This document shows positions 21,600-31,646 of a DNA stretch of 64,000 nt, piece by piece; within the stretch, counting starts at the first letter, position 1; every line of letters begins with the position of its first letter. The DNA comes from Allodiplogaster sudhausi. Its lineage: Eukaryota; Nematoda; Chromadorea; Rhabditida; Diplogasteridae. Position numbers and translations under genes: made by a program. The stretch lies in NCBI GenBank assembly GCA_945643635.1, contig CALZFC010000256.1, positions 272,501 to 336,500 of the forward strand, read 5' to 3'. Under the pieces are notes generated by a model. That model saw only the letters and a program-made list of their open reading frames with translations, did not search any database and was not told the DNA's origin.

Positions 21600-23480
21600 T
21601 GGTATGGTCTCTCTCTACTTTCCTCATTACTCTTCGTTTACAAGGGTAACCAGATTAACATGCGCATATTTGCATTGAATTCAGCCCTTCTCGGCATTTT
21701 CCAAGCTATTTTTGTCGCCTTCTTCTTTCCACAATAAATAAAAGTTAAATTCTATGTCATCATTAGAAAAGCTAGCGATTTAAGGAATAATAATCATTGA
21801 TAGTAATACGCAATTAGTCTAGCAGTTAGTGAAAGTGTTCATAGTCAAACCATGCATCGCAGCTTGCTCGTCCGACTCGAATTCCGCAACGGCACCGCTT
21901 TCCTTCTTTTCTCACTTCGTAAATGCGACAAATCTAAATTAGGCACAAGCAAGACCTGTTCATTAATACCATAAAACATTGCATATTTTTTCACGAATAA
22001 GGGCAAAAAATTTTTGTTGGAAAACTATTAAAAGCTTATTTTATTAATGAAAAGGTTAACGAAAAAAATAGAACAAATAAAATTGTGGCTTATCTGAAGG
22101 GTACGGCACTGCAGAGCAATGTTGGCCGCCCTATAATCAACGAAAGTATTGCGCGAATTGAATAGAAATAATCAGCATTTCATCATACGCAACTCTACGA
22201 AACTGGGATAGTATCAACATTGCGCGATCAATCCATACGACTGCCGCCGCTAACGGGGCTTGGCAAAAACGAAACGGTAGTGATGCATTTCTTACAGTAC
22301 CCGGTTCACTCAGTAATCTCTTGGAGCAAAACAATCACTATGGTTGCGCTTTTAGCATGCCATAAAACTCATTTTGTTTTTTATTCTTGATGGTTAATAA
22401 TTCCACTTATCAGCTCCATGTCGCATGGGCTGTCTTCTTGCCGGATCCCCCTTCGCCCACTCCCACCCCCGCCTTCCAATCTTATTTATTATATGTGTTC
22501 TCTTCTTTAAAAAAAAATTCCTTCTTTATTTTATTTTTTCTTTTGGCTCCGCGATAAGCGGGAATTTTTTGTATATAAATCGATCATTTCTGCCTTAATT
22601 AAGTTTTTTTTATTTAGGCTTCATTATTGATTAGCTTGAATCTCTTCTTTTTTAAATTCAGTTACGTTTTTTCCTTAAATTTTGATTTCTTTCTGTGTTT
22701 TTTTAAATTCAGTTACGTTCTTCCTTAAATTTTGATTTCTTTCTGTGCCTTTTTAAATTCAGTTACTTTATTCCTTAAATTTTGATTTCTTTCTGTGTAA
22801 TCTATCTGTTCTGACTTTGTTAATGTCTTAATTTATGCTTCATTTCTGATAAGCCTGAAGATCCTCTTTTTTTTTGGCATTATTCTTCCATACATTTTTA
22901 TTTCTGCATTGCTATGAGCGTAATTTTTTTCGCTCGAATCTCTTCTGCCTTATCTTGGTTTTGTTTTTTTAAATGTTGATTTTGCTCTGCATTGAGTATG
23001 TTTTTTTTATGCCCACTGCCTTTTGGTATCGCCTTCTAAAAAAAAGACCTCTTCACATGCTCGCTCTTTTACATTTCATCTGCGGTGGGAAGCCACCATG
23101 GCATCTTGATTTTACGTTTATTTCAAGTAATATAGATCTAATGTTTTTCCTTCCGATGCTTTTTCTCTCAGTTTCTTGCTTTATGTCTTATTACTTCTTT
23201 ATGCCTTTATGTCTTATTGATGTATTCTTTTCCATTTGTTTGGTCTATGTGTTTTTATGCTCTCCTGCATTTGTTTCTCCTTCTTTTACTTTCTTTACTT
23301 CTTTACAATCTCTTTTTGTCATTCTGAGCCTTGCAGTGTTTTTTTCTCTTTAAGAAATACCTCTGATCTTTGGCATTTCTTGCCCCAGAGGGCTCTGCAT
23401 TCCATCTTTTTTTTCATTTCTATCTTAATTTTTTTCTCTATGACTCACGCAGTCAGAATACTTTTTTCCGTTTAGCAACA
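21600..23480. other. AT-rich intergenic region
   Basis: T-rich sequence with no supported exon. The moderately GC-rich stretches 21840-21950 and 22090-22330 have open frames but no splice pairing or recognisable residues. A 126-residue frame at 22973-23353 is a Phe/Leu-rich translation of T-rich DNA. This may be the gene boundary between the 17-21.6 kb gene and the ETFDH/BTAF1 block. Confidence 0.5.
22645..22800. repeat. Three tandem units of about 50 bp
   Basis: TTTAAATTCAGTTACGTT then CCTTAAATTTTGATTTCTTTCTGTG-type text repeated three times with small differences. Confidence 0.85.
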
Positions 23481-23489
23481 CATCTAATA

Positions 23490-23700
23490 GTGTTCTTTTT
23501 CCACCTCTCCCCTTGTCCCTCATCCGCCATCCTCGTCGCACCCGCCTAAGTCGCCCTCCGAGCTGACTCCATTCGTGCCCTCCTACCTCCCCCCTCTCCG
23601 CAGCAGCCCATGCGACCACTGCCACCATTCTCAGCTTCCACATCGATGTAAAGCGTCTACTCGCCTCGTCGTTGTCAATGTTGGCCCACAAAGAGATACC
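23490..23700. other. Pro/Ser-rich exon-like GC island
   Basis: A GC-rich segment in AT-rich DNA. The plus frame gives a Pro/Ser-rich peptide (PHPPSSSHPPKSPSELTPF), and a minus-strand frame of 88 codons is also open. No splice sites are clear and no family is recognised. Confidence 0.3.
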
Positions 23701-23957
23701 GACGATTTCATCGTTGGGTTTTTTTATTATTATTTTTTATTCATTAAAAAAAATGCTATCATTTGACAAACCCGCCCCAGTGACTTTGGAACCTCCTAGA
23801 GCCTCTCTTTAAGAGAGCATTAAAACAGCCTCGGGTAAGGAGAAATTCGATCAATTTCGAAGAAAAAAAAAGATTCGAGCTCATAATCTTATTTATATTT
23901 TCATGTCCATTCGCAGACTTTCGCCATCTCTCCTCTCCTCCACTTCTCTCACCATCA

Positions 23958-24036
23958 GGTCTTCGTCGACCTCAAGATGCTGTCCCTTATGGAGGCAGCA
24001 AATATGCAGACCTCTCGCACACCCGGACACAGGCAG
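23958..24036 (+). CDS. Possible small exon upstream of ETFDH-like exons
   Basis: CACCATCAG acceptor, 26 codons (VFVDLKMLSLMEAANMQTS then RTPGHRQ) and a GTATTT donor. The donor is swallowed by a 21-bp minisatellite that starts at once. It would join in phase 0 to the ETFDH-like exon at 24953, but its residues do not match the ETFDH segment expected there. Confidence 0.3.
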
Positions 24037-24372
24037 GTATTTTAAGCTCTACTCCTGATATTTTAAGCTCTACTCCTGATATTTTAAGCTCTACTCCTGA
24101 TATTTTAAGCTCTACTCCTGATATTTTAAGCTCTACTCCTGATATTTTAAGCTCTACTCCTGATATTTTAAGCTCTACTCCTGATATTTTAAGCTCTACT
24201 CCTGATATTTTAAGCTCTACTCCTGATATTTTAAGCTCTACTCCTGATATTTTAAGCTCTACTCCTGATATTTTAAGCTCTGCTCCTGATATTTTAAGCT
24301 CTACTCCTGATATTTTAAGCTCTACTCCTGATATTTTAAGCTTTACTCCTGGTATTTTAAGCTCTACTTAAG
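24037..24372. repeat. 21-bp minisatellite, about 16 units
   Basis: Tandem TATTTTAAGCTCTACTCCTGA. Nearly all units are identical, with single-base variants near 24286, 24343 and 24353. The homogeneity implies recent expansion. It starts exactly at a candidate splice donor. Confidence 0.95.
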
Positions 24373-24527
24373 CTCCCCAATAATATTGAAAATGATTTTA
24401 ACGGTGTAATTTTCTTCATTAGAAAATATAGGAGATATGTTTTACATTTTAATTTTAACTATTTAAAATATAAGAAATAACCATCGTGAATACGAGACTT
24501 TAAGCAGTATTTCGTTCCATTTCTTTT

Positions 24528-24551
24528 CTTCTCTCTCTCTCCTCTGTCTCT

Positions 24552-24588
<37 letters not shown>

Positions 24589-24594
24589 TGGTAG

Positions 24595-24642
<48 letters not shown>

Positions 24643-24712
24643 CTCTCCTCTCTCTCTCTCTCGGTAGGAAGCGCTCTCTCTATCTCTCTCTCTCTTCTCT
24701 CTCTCTCTGTTT
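24528..24712. repeat. CT microsatellite
   Basis: (CT)n tracts separated by two copies of CTCGGT.GGTAG. Confidence 0.9.
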
Positions 24713-24952
24713 TTGTGCACGGAATTTGCCATTACCTTTTCACCTGACGATGAGTAAGTGGGCTGGAGAATGGGGAGAGGGGTCGGTACGTGGGGCCGGA
24801 GAATAGTGCGAGGACTATAGCGGACTGATTTGATTAGAAAGTCCGATTAATTTTTATTTTTTCATTTAAAGTCAAATTTATGGTTGCTTTGAACAAGCTA
24901 TCAAATTTCACCCGAAATTGTTTTTATATGAATATTTATTTAAATCTTCCAG

Positions 24953-25338
24953 GAGAAGCACTCTCCCATCGAGCATCCAAAGCCGGACGGCCAGCTGACC
25001 TTCGACCTCCTGACCTCGGCCTCGCTCACCGGCACCAATCACGAAGAGAACCAGTCACCTCATCTCACGCTCAAGGTCTCCTTTTTTAAATGAGTATTGA
25101 TTTTGAAATGTAATTATGATAGTATAAAAGCATAGTTCAATCCCATTGGAACAAATATTAGACATAAGATTTACGATGAGAAACAATAGATGTTGCTGGA
25201 TTAATAGCGTTGTTGATTCTTGTTGCCTGGTTACTGTACCTTTGCGCACCATGTATTCATACCCTTTCCAGGATGACACAGTCAAAGTAGACGTCAATCT
25301 TAACAAGTATGCCGGTCCAGAGGCTCGCTTCTACCCTG
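24953..25338 (+). pseudogene. ETFDH: ETF:ubiquinone oxidoreductase (ETFDH) fragment, two exons
   Basis: Exon 1 (24953-25075, 41 codons) includes [27 protein letters not shown] and PHLTLK. Exon 2 (25272-25338) encodes DDTVKVDVNLNKYAGPEARF and YPG. From family knowledge, these match the region just before the C-terminal 4Fe-4S domain of ETFDH. That mitochondrial inner-membrane flavoprotein passes electrons from ETF to ubiquinone; human shows PIEYPKPDGQISFDLL, LSGTNHE and PEQRFCPAG. The cluster-binding Cys of RFCPAG is Tyr here. No exon for the remaining Cys ligands, nor any upstream FAD-domain exon, is visible. The following splice leads into a CT tract and then BTAF1. Intron phases are coherent (0, then 1), so this is not a processed copy. 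It is a truncated fragment or mis-joined sequence. Confidence 0.85.
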
Positions 25339-25365
25339 GTTGGGACATAGGCTCATTCTTACTTA

Positions 25366-25368
25366 TTG

Positions 25369-25408
<40 letters not shown>

Positions 25409-25572
25409 ACTCTCTTTCTCTCTCTCTCTCTCTTTCTCTCACTCTCCTCTCTCTCGCTCTCTCTCTTTCTCTCTCTGTCTCTCTCTGCTCTCTCTCTCTC
25501 TCTCTATCTTCTCTCTCTCCTCTATCTTCTCTCTCTCTCTCTTTTTTCTCTCTCTCTCTCTCTCTCTCTCTA
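25366..25572. repeat. CT microsatellite after ETFDH-like donor
   Basis: Pyrimidine tract between the last ETFDH-like exon and the BTAF1 block; a second tract lies at 25712-25772. Leu-Ser open frames are artefacts. Confidence 0.9.
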
Positions 25573-25728
25573 TCGTGAAAATATTTTTTCCAGAGGACTT
25601 GACTGAAGCTAAAAGAATGCTAAAATTAACTAGTTCTTCTCCTATTCTTTAATTATCCTCACATAGTTCCTTGCCGCGCGCCTTTTTGCTGCTTTTCCAA
25701 TGCTTCGTTCTCTTTTCTCTCTCTCAGC

Positions 25729-25773
<45 letters not shown>

Positions 25774-25955
25774 TTGCTCGCTATCTCTATTCTTCACTCT
25801 GTGTCTGTCCCTCACTTTCATTATCTCTATTTCTCTCTCTGTCTTTTCAACTTTGTACAGTGTCCCTTGTTATGTGTTATCAATGAGGCAAATTTTAATG
25901 AATAATAGAAAATTATAATTAAAAATGTAACAAGAAGAGAAGATGCTTCTTACAG

Positions 25956-26710
25956 ACTCTCGCTGCTGCCGCCTTCTCCCACACTCTGCGAAGTAGTCGT
26001 GCCTCTCCTGGCTCCCCTTTCCTTTGCCCGTTTCGGTGACCAGCTACCGGAAGTTCGCGAAGCTGCCGGGGTCGCCTTCAGACACTTTCTGCCTATTCTT
26101 ACCGTACACAAGGTTGTGGCTAGCGGGGAATTTTCATTTTTGTCTTTTTCATTATTTTAATAAAAATATATATAAATAAAGTAGTTTTTTTAATCTATAT
26201 ACTTTGGCTATTAGTAATATGTAATCGGGATAATTTGGATATTGATGACGTGCTTGGAATAATTTTTGTTTATTCATAATCTGTAGAGGATGATTTTATT
26301 ACAAATTATATAATCATGTTAGTTTGGTCATTAATAATGTAATCTTGATAATTTGATTATTAATAAATAGCTTATTTTGAAATATTACATATTAAAAACC
26401 TTATGCACTAACGGCGCGCAACATGATGTAGTAATATGGTTATTAATATTATTTTGTTAATTATAATAATCGAAAATCTTTAGGAGTGTACTAATAATAA
26501 GGGCTTTTGTATTATATTTAAATAATATATAATATTTAGGAATGTACCAACGGCGTGCAGCGTGACGGCCTCTCTGAAGAGCTAAGCCAGCTGGCAAGCG
26601 AGAATCGCGCCTTTGTCTCCGTTCTCTCCTCCCCCTCGAGCCTGACCACCATCGACAAGGAGACACTCATCGGACTTGCTGACGACGTCTCTCTTAGGAA
26701 CTATCAATTG
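25956..26710 (+). CDS. BTAF1: BTAF1 exons 1-2: last HEAT repeat and linker
   Basis: Exon 1 encodes EVVVPLLAPLSF, GDQLPEVREAAGVAFRHFLP. This matches the last HEAT repeat of BTAF1 (human VLLVVPVLGRMSDQTDSVRF). Exon 2 (57 codons) carries GLSEELSQLASENRAFVSVL, like human NMSEELIQLKAKERHFLEQL, and ends LRNYQL, the start of the ATPase domain (human LRKYQQ). Splice phases are consistent: AAG|GTTGTG, then TTAG|GAA, then TTG|GTTTGA. Confidence 0.85.
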
Positions 26711-26929
26711 GTTTGACTATGCTATAAATCTATTTTTCTAAAGTTCGCAGTATTTTCTATGTTTGCTGCATTTAAATTGAAAAAAATATTTTCTGAAACA
26801 TTAATAGAGTTTATGTAGGTTACTTTTATTATATCATTAAAATTAATTTTCCTCTGGATTTTTAGGGTACATCTCAATAGATTACACCTCCCTGGGAAAA
26901 GAGCGGGAGAGTCAAACATGAATTTTAAG

Positions 26930-27734
26930 GAGGAAGTGACTTGGATGAGCTACCTGCGTCGCTTCAGCTTCAATGGAATCCTTACCGATGACATGGGCCT
27001 CGGCAAGATACTCCAGTTAATGTGTGCAATTGTGCTGGCGAATCATAACGGTTTCTTTCTCTATATCTTTATCTCTCTCTCTCTCTCACTCTGGCACTCT
27101 CTCTCTCTCTCGCACTCTGGCACTCTCTCTCTCTCTCGCACTCTGGCACTATCTCTCTCACTCTGGCACCTCTCTCTCTCACTCTGGCACTCTCTCTCTC
27201 TCTCACTCTGGCACTCTCTCTCTCACTCTGGCACTCTCTCTCTCACTCTGGCACTCTCTCTCTTACTCTGGCACTCTCTGTCTCTCTCACTCTGGCACTC
27301 TCTCTCTCTCTCACTCTGGCACTCTCTCTCTCTCACTCTTGCACTCTCTCTCTCTCACTCTGGCACTCTCTCTCTCACTCTGGCACTCTCTCTCACTCTG
27401 GCACTCTCTCTCTCTCTCTCACTCTGGCACTCTCTCTCTCTCTCATTCTGGAACTCTCTCTCTCTCTCCCTCTCCTCTCGTATTTCCTAATATAAATATA
27501 AGTAAATCTTTTATTAATTTTTTCCAAAAATGGTTTTTGAAGAAGGCACGCAAAGAAGTAATAGATTTGATAATTAAAAAAATACATATTGATTAATTTC
27601 TTTTAACGAATACTTTCCAGCATTAGCCAAGGGCGAGAAGCAGCGGCCAGCTCTCGTGATCTGCCCACGCACTCTGGTCGACCACAGAGTGGCGGAGGTT
27701 CTTCCCGGACAAGAGAAAGAGCGTGGCCATGTTA

Positions 27735-27785
<51 letters not shown>

Positions 27786-29234
27786 CTCTCTCTCCTCTAT
27801 CTTCTCTCTCTCTCTTTTTCTCTCTCGCTCTCTCTTACTCGTCAATGTCTCTTCCGCGCTCTCTCTCTTTTTTTTCTCTCCTCTCTCTTCTCGCTCTCTC
27901 TTATCTCTCTCACCCGCTCTTTTCCTGATATCATTTATTGCAATATTTGCTGGTTTTCTTGAATAATATAAAGTGTTTTTATTGTATTCAAGATGCGAAG
28001 TATCAGGCGTCCTGGCCATGGAGCGCGCCGATCTGGTCGTTGCGTCCTACGACGAAATGAAGTCGAATGAAATAGTGACGTGAGTACCGTAGTTTGGGGA
28101 TACCGTAGTCTCTTTCTCTCTCTTTTTCCCCTTTACCTCAGTCCCTCTCTCTCTCCTCGCAAAGGATTAAGGTCTACTTTAGATTACTTTTAATTTAATA
28201 AATAATATTTATTATTATTAATAAATTATTGCTGTCATACTGAAATATTAATTTGATGTACCATAAATAAAAATATTACTTTTTTTAGTCGTTTTTATTT
28301 ATGTTTATTATTACTTACTATTATAGACGCGTGTTGTGGCGCTACGTTGTCCTCGACGAAGGCCACATCCTACGGAATCCACGTACCGCCATCTTCCGAG
28401 CGACATGCGCGCTAAGAAGCGAGAAGCGACTAATTCTTTCCGGCATGTCAAACACTTGTTGTCTTCTTGAACATTAATAGCTTAGGCAGAAGAAGAAGAT
28501 AGAATATTCCACCTTTTCCATCTCTCACTATCGGAAAAATTTTCAATTTGATATTTCTATGTCGCATAAGATATGACAAATAGTGGAATATTCTAAATTT
28601 CATGAAAACATTTCCACTTACTCCAGGACAGGTTCGAAATCGTGCGACATTTTACGTTACACTATCTTTCTTATATGCAGCGGTTTAACTTGGAAAATAT
28701 GCTAATTATAAAAAGAAAAAGAAATAAATTTTCAGAAACGAATAAGAAACTTTTTAAAATAAGTTAAAGCAATATGTATTTATAGTTGTTTTATATATTT
28801 TTTTTTATTCCAGTCGTTTCAGGCACACCGGTGCAGAACTCCTCGGTCGACCTCTGGGCCCTCTTCACCTTCCTCATCCCTGGCTTCCTGGGAGATGAAC
28901 GGACTTTCCGCGCTTCTTACATCAAACCCATCCAGCTGTCCCGCTCACTCAAGCCCACGGAAACGCAAAAGAAGGCCAGAAAATTGTTTTTTTTTCTGTA
29001 GTTCAGTTATGGAGAATACTCTTGTAAAACATAAAAATATTTTTGAAAAAAATTTGTGTGATATAAAAAAAAAAGTTTTCCAGGAAGGCCAAGAAGCGCT
29101 CGGTCGCTTGCATCTCCTCGTGCTGCCATTCGTGCTGCGCCGTCTGAAGACAAACGTGTTGAGGGGGAGCTGCCAGACAAGAGCATCGCAGACTACGAGT
29201 GCACGAAGACTATCTATGAGATGATTGTAGACAG
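26930..29234 (+). CDS. BTAF1: BTAF1 exons 3-8: helicase RecA lobe 1
   Basis: Exon 3: EEVTWMSYLRRFSFNGILTD then DMGLGKILQ. This is motif I with the conserved GKT changed to GKI at 27008-27010. Exon 4: PALVICPRTLVDH, motif Ia (human PSLVVCPPTLTGH). Exon 5: ADLVVASYDEM. Exon 6: VVLDEGHILRNPRTAIF, motif II DEGH intact. Exons 6-7 join across a GC-AG intron to give LSGTPVQNSSVDLWALF, motif III. Exon 7 also has FLIPGFLGDERTF. Exon 8: LLVLPFVLRRLKTNVL, then a one-base loss near 29160 shifts the frame to ELPDKSIADYECT (human DLPPKIIQDYYCT). The donor of exon 7 is unclear. Confidence 0.85.
27056..27475. repeat. CT/CTCTGGCA intronic minisatellite
   Basis: About 20 units of (CT)nCACTCTGGCA (16-26 bp) fill the intron between BTAF1 exons 3 and 4. 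190-residue open frames here are translations of it. Confidence 0.9.
27731..27930. repeat. CT tract directly after BTAF1 exon 4 donor
   Basis: (CT)n begins within a few bases of the GTTAG donor and fills the intron. Confidence 0.9.
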
Positions 29235-29372
29235 GTAGAGAGAGAGAGAGGGAGAGAGAGAGAGCGAGAGAAAGAGGGAGGAAGATAGGGGAGAGAGAGG
29301 AAGAGAGAAAGAAATGTAGAGAGAAAAGAGAGAGAGAGAGTTAGGAATGATTAAAATACATTTCCTCTGAAG

Positions 29373-29495
29373 ATGCTGCACCAGCGCGACCGGTCAGCGT
29401 GCTCTCTCTCCGCTCCATGCACTGATCTCACTTCGAAAGGTATCTCTCTCGCTCTCTCGCTCTCTCTCTCTCTCTCTTTCTCTCTCTCCTTCTAC

Positions 29496-29537
<42 letters not shown>

Positions 29538-30373
29538 CTCTTTCTGTCTATGTTTCTCTCTCTCTCTCAGCTGTCTATCTATGTCTAATGCTCACACTCT
29601 CTCTCTCCTTCTCTCTCTCCCTCTCTCACCTTGCAGGTTGTCGATCATCCTGGCCTGGTAGCCGATCTCACGAATGACAGCCGCCAGCGAATTGTGGACA
29701 AGTTCAACAACGACACGAGCATCGACGTTCTCGTGCTCACGACTCATGTTAGATCTTTTCTGTTTGTAATATACTAAGTACAATTTTACTATCTAAATTA
29801 CAGTACTAAATTGAGGTAAACCATTTCTGATGAATATACTAATCTGATACGGGCTTATTATTGTATTAGCTTTCCTTCTTTTAGTGTATAGTACATATTT
29901 TTAACTATCGAAAATTGATACATGTTTACTATTGTAATTATGTTTTATTATTAATTGTTCTTGCTATTATTTTTTGAAAATGATTACTATTTTGTTGTAA
30001 AGTATTGCAAAGGAAGTCTTTCATTTTCTCCTTTACTTTTTGTTTACTGTTCTATTATTATTGTTCTAGCTCTTCTTCTTTTAGTATATACTACATACAG
30101 TTTTCTATCGAAAATTTCTGCTGGTTTATTATTCTTTATATTTTATTATTAATTGTTCTTGCTATTATTGTTTGAAATGATTTATAATTTAATTGTAAAG
30201 CATTGCAAAGGGAACCTTTCAGTTTCTTCCTTTACTTTATATTTTTGCAGACTGGTGGAGTCGGCCTGAATCTCACGGGCGCCGACGTGGTTATCTTCCT
30301 GGACCACGACTGGAATCCAATGAAGGCCATCCAGACCATCGACAGGGCTCACCGTCTCGAACAGACCAGAAAT
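29373..30373 (+). CDS. BTAF1: BTAF1 exons 9-11: helicase RecA lobe 2, internally deleted
   Basis: Exon 9 reads ALSPLHALISLRK (human FQALQYLRK). Exon 10 goes from VVDHPGLV (like LCNHPALV) straight into NDSRQRIVDKFNNDTSIDVL and VLTTH (human RHSIVSRFNNDPSIDVLLLTTH). The stretch between them in the family, about 100 residues including motif IV and the LRLDG segment, is absent from both exons and the 197-bp intron. Exon 11 has TGGVGLNLTGADVVIFLDHD and DRAHRLEQTRN, motifs V and VI; the usual HRIGQ is HRLEQ (Glu at 30359-30361). Confidence 0.85.
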
Positions 30374-30476
30374 GTTAGAGGGCTCACTATATCTCTGACT
30401 CTCTCTCTCTCTTCGTTCTCTATCTCTCTCTATCTCTTTTATCTCTCTTTCTCGCTCCGATGTCTCTCTCTCTCTC

Positions 30477-30519
<43 letters not shown>

Positions 30520-30753
30520 GATCTTCTCTCTCGCTCTCCCTCGCTCTTTCTCCATCTCTTTCTTTCTTTCCTTCTTTTTCCCTCTCTATTTCTCCGCTTC
30601 TCAAGCTCTGCTCTACCGCAACTACTTCTTCCGTTTAATTCTTTGATGCTGTGGATGCTCACGTTTATTAATTATTTTTTCTAAAGCTTTTAAAACGTAC
30701 ATTCCTTAATAATCGACTGCTTCTCCTGGTACGGTAAACTGTTACTTTTACAG

Positions 30754-31263
30754 GCTTTGATCGGCTCGGAAAATCGTTCGCTGTCTTCGATGAAAACGGA
30801 CGAGCTCTTATCAATGTTCGCGTTAGAAGAGAAGGAGAAGAGTGATGGGGGAGGAGGAAATCCGCCCGCGGCCAAAAAGGCCAGGAAAGAGCGGAAGGCG
30901 CCCGCGCCAGGTTTAGAAATGGAATATTCTATTCTTTATTTTTATTTTTTAAATGTATATTTTTAGCTAATTTTTTTATATGTATATAACTTAATGTAAG
31001 ACGTAAGGTAATATTGTTTAAGATTTTTTTTAAATTAATTTTTCTTTATAATCTATGAATGAAGGACAGGGGTATTGTGAAGATATATAAATTACTTACT
31101 AATTGTGTATTGTTAGTGATTTCTTAATACCCCCCTATTAGGCACGAGTGGCTTCGGCGACGATGAAGTGTGGAATCTGTCGGAGATCTGGGACGAGAGC
31201 CAGTACGACGAGGCATTCAGCATCTCGGCATTCCTCAAGGAGGCGGGTGGTGCGAGTCGTTAA
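30754..31263 (+). CDS. BTAF1: BTAF1 exons 12-13: C-terminal tail
   Basis: Exon 12: ALIGSENRSLSSMKTDELLS (human TVISQENSSLQSMGTDQLLD), then a basic linker with AAKKARKERKAPAPG. Exon 13: EVWNLSEIWDESQYDEAFSI then SAFLKEAGGASR and TAA at 31261-31263, matching the terminal SDLWDQEQYDSEYSLENF of human BTAF1. Between exon 11 and exon 12 the family has about 25 residues with RGTLEEKI. No exon for these is seen in the 380-bp CT-rich intron. Confidence 0.85.
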
Positions 31264-31416
31264 AGACCTTAAGAACTAACTCGATCTCCCAATACACTGG
31301 CGGAGAGCAACCGGTAAGATAACATCAAAAGTAAAAAAAAAGTTTTCTCAAAATACATATTTTAAGGTAGAATGGGACTTGTCCGTGGTCGGCTTCTCTT
31401 CCCAGGGATATGATGT

Positions 31417-31420
31417 AAGT

Positions 31421-31474
<54 letters not shown>

Positions 31475-31519
31475 AGGAGAGAGGGGGAGAGAGACATAAG
31501 GAGAGAATAGAGTTCAACA

Positions 31520-31566
<47 letters not shown>

Positions 31567-31646
31567 GGGAGATTAAGATAGAGAAGGATAGAGACAGACA
31601 GAGATAGCGTGAGAAGCAGAGAAAGCTCAACTCTCCCCTCCTCCAG
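31417..31646. repeat. GA-rich intron, copy 1 of the ArgRS repeat
   Basis: (GA)n tracts around ACATAAGGAGAGAATAGAGT and GATGGGAGATTAAGATAGAG. The counterpart is 34937-35170. Confidence 0.9.

Larger units (their letters stand above)
25956..31263 (+). pseudogene. BTAF1: BTAF1/Mot1 TBP-associated Swi2/Snf2 ATPase, C-terminal half, degraded
   Basis: BTAF1 (yeast Mot1) uses ATP to strip TBP from DNA in the nucleus. Thirteen plus-strand exons are visible: 25956-26112, 26540-26710, 26930-27050, 27621-27730, about 28007-28079, 28327-28442, 28823-about 28979, 29084-29234, 29373-29439, 29637-29747, 30251-30373, 30754-30910 and 31142-31263. They cover the last HEAT repeat, both RecA lobes and the C-terminal tail. 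Only about the last third of the usual protein of about 1,850 residues is present; the HEAT-repeat N-terminus is absent. Damage includes an Ile at the Walker-A Thr, Glu in HRIGQ, a frameshift near 29160, and missing blocks of about 100 and 25 residues in lobe 2. Five donors are GTTAG-like. Whether it is a pseudogene, a diverged paralogue or badly assembled sequence is open. Confidence 0.85.

Noticed and set aside
22973..23353. 126-codon Phe/Leu-rich frame suggesting a membrane protein
   Set aside because: T-rich DNA yields hydrophobic frames by chance. There are no conserved residues, signal features or splice sites.
23811..23830. TTAAGAGAGC resembling the left junction of the palindromic element
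   Set aside because: Only 10 bases match and the sequence then diverges. It is too short to call a second insertion.
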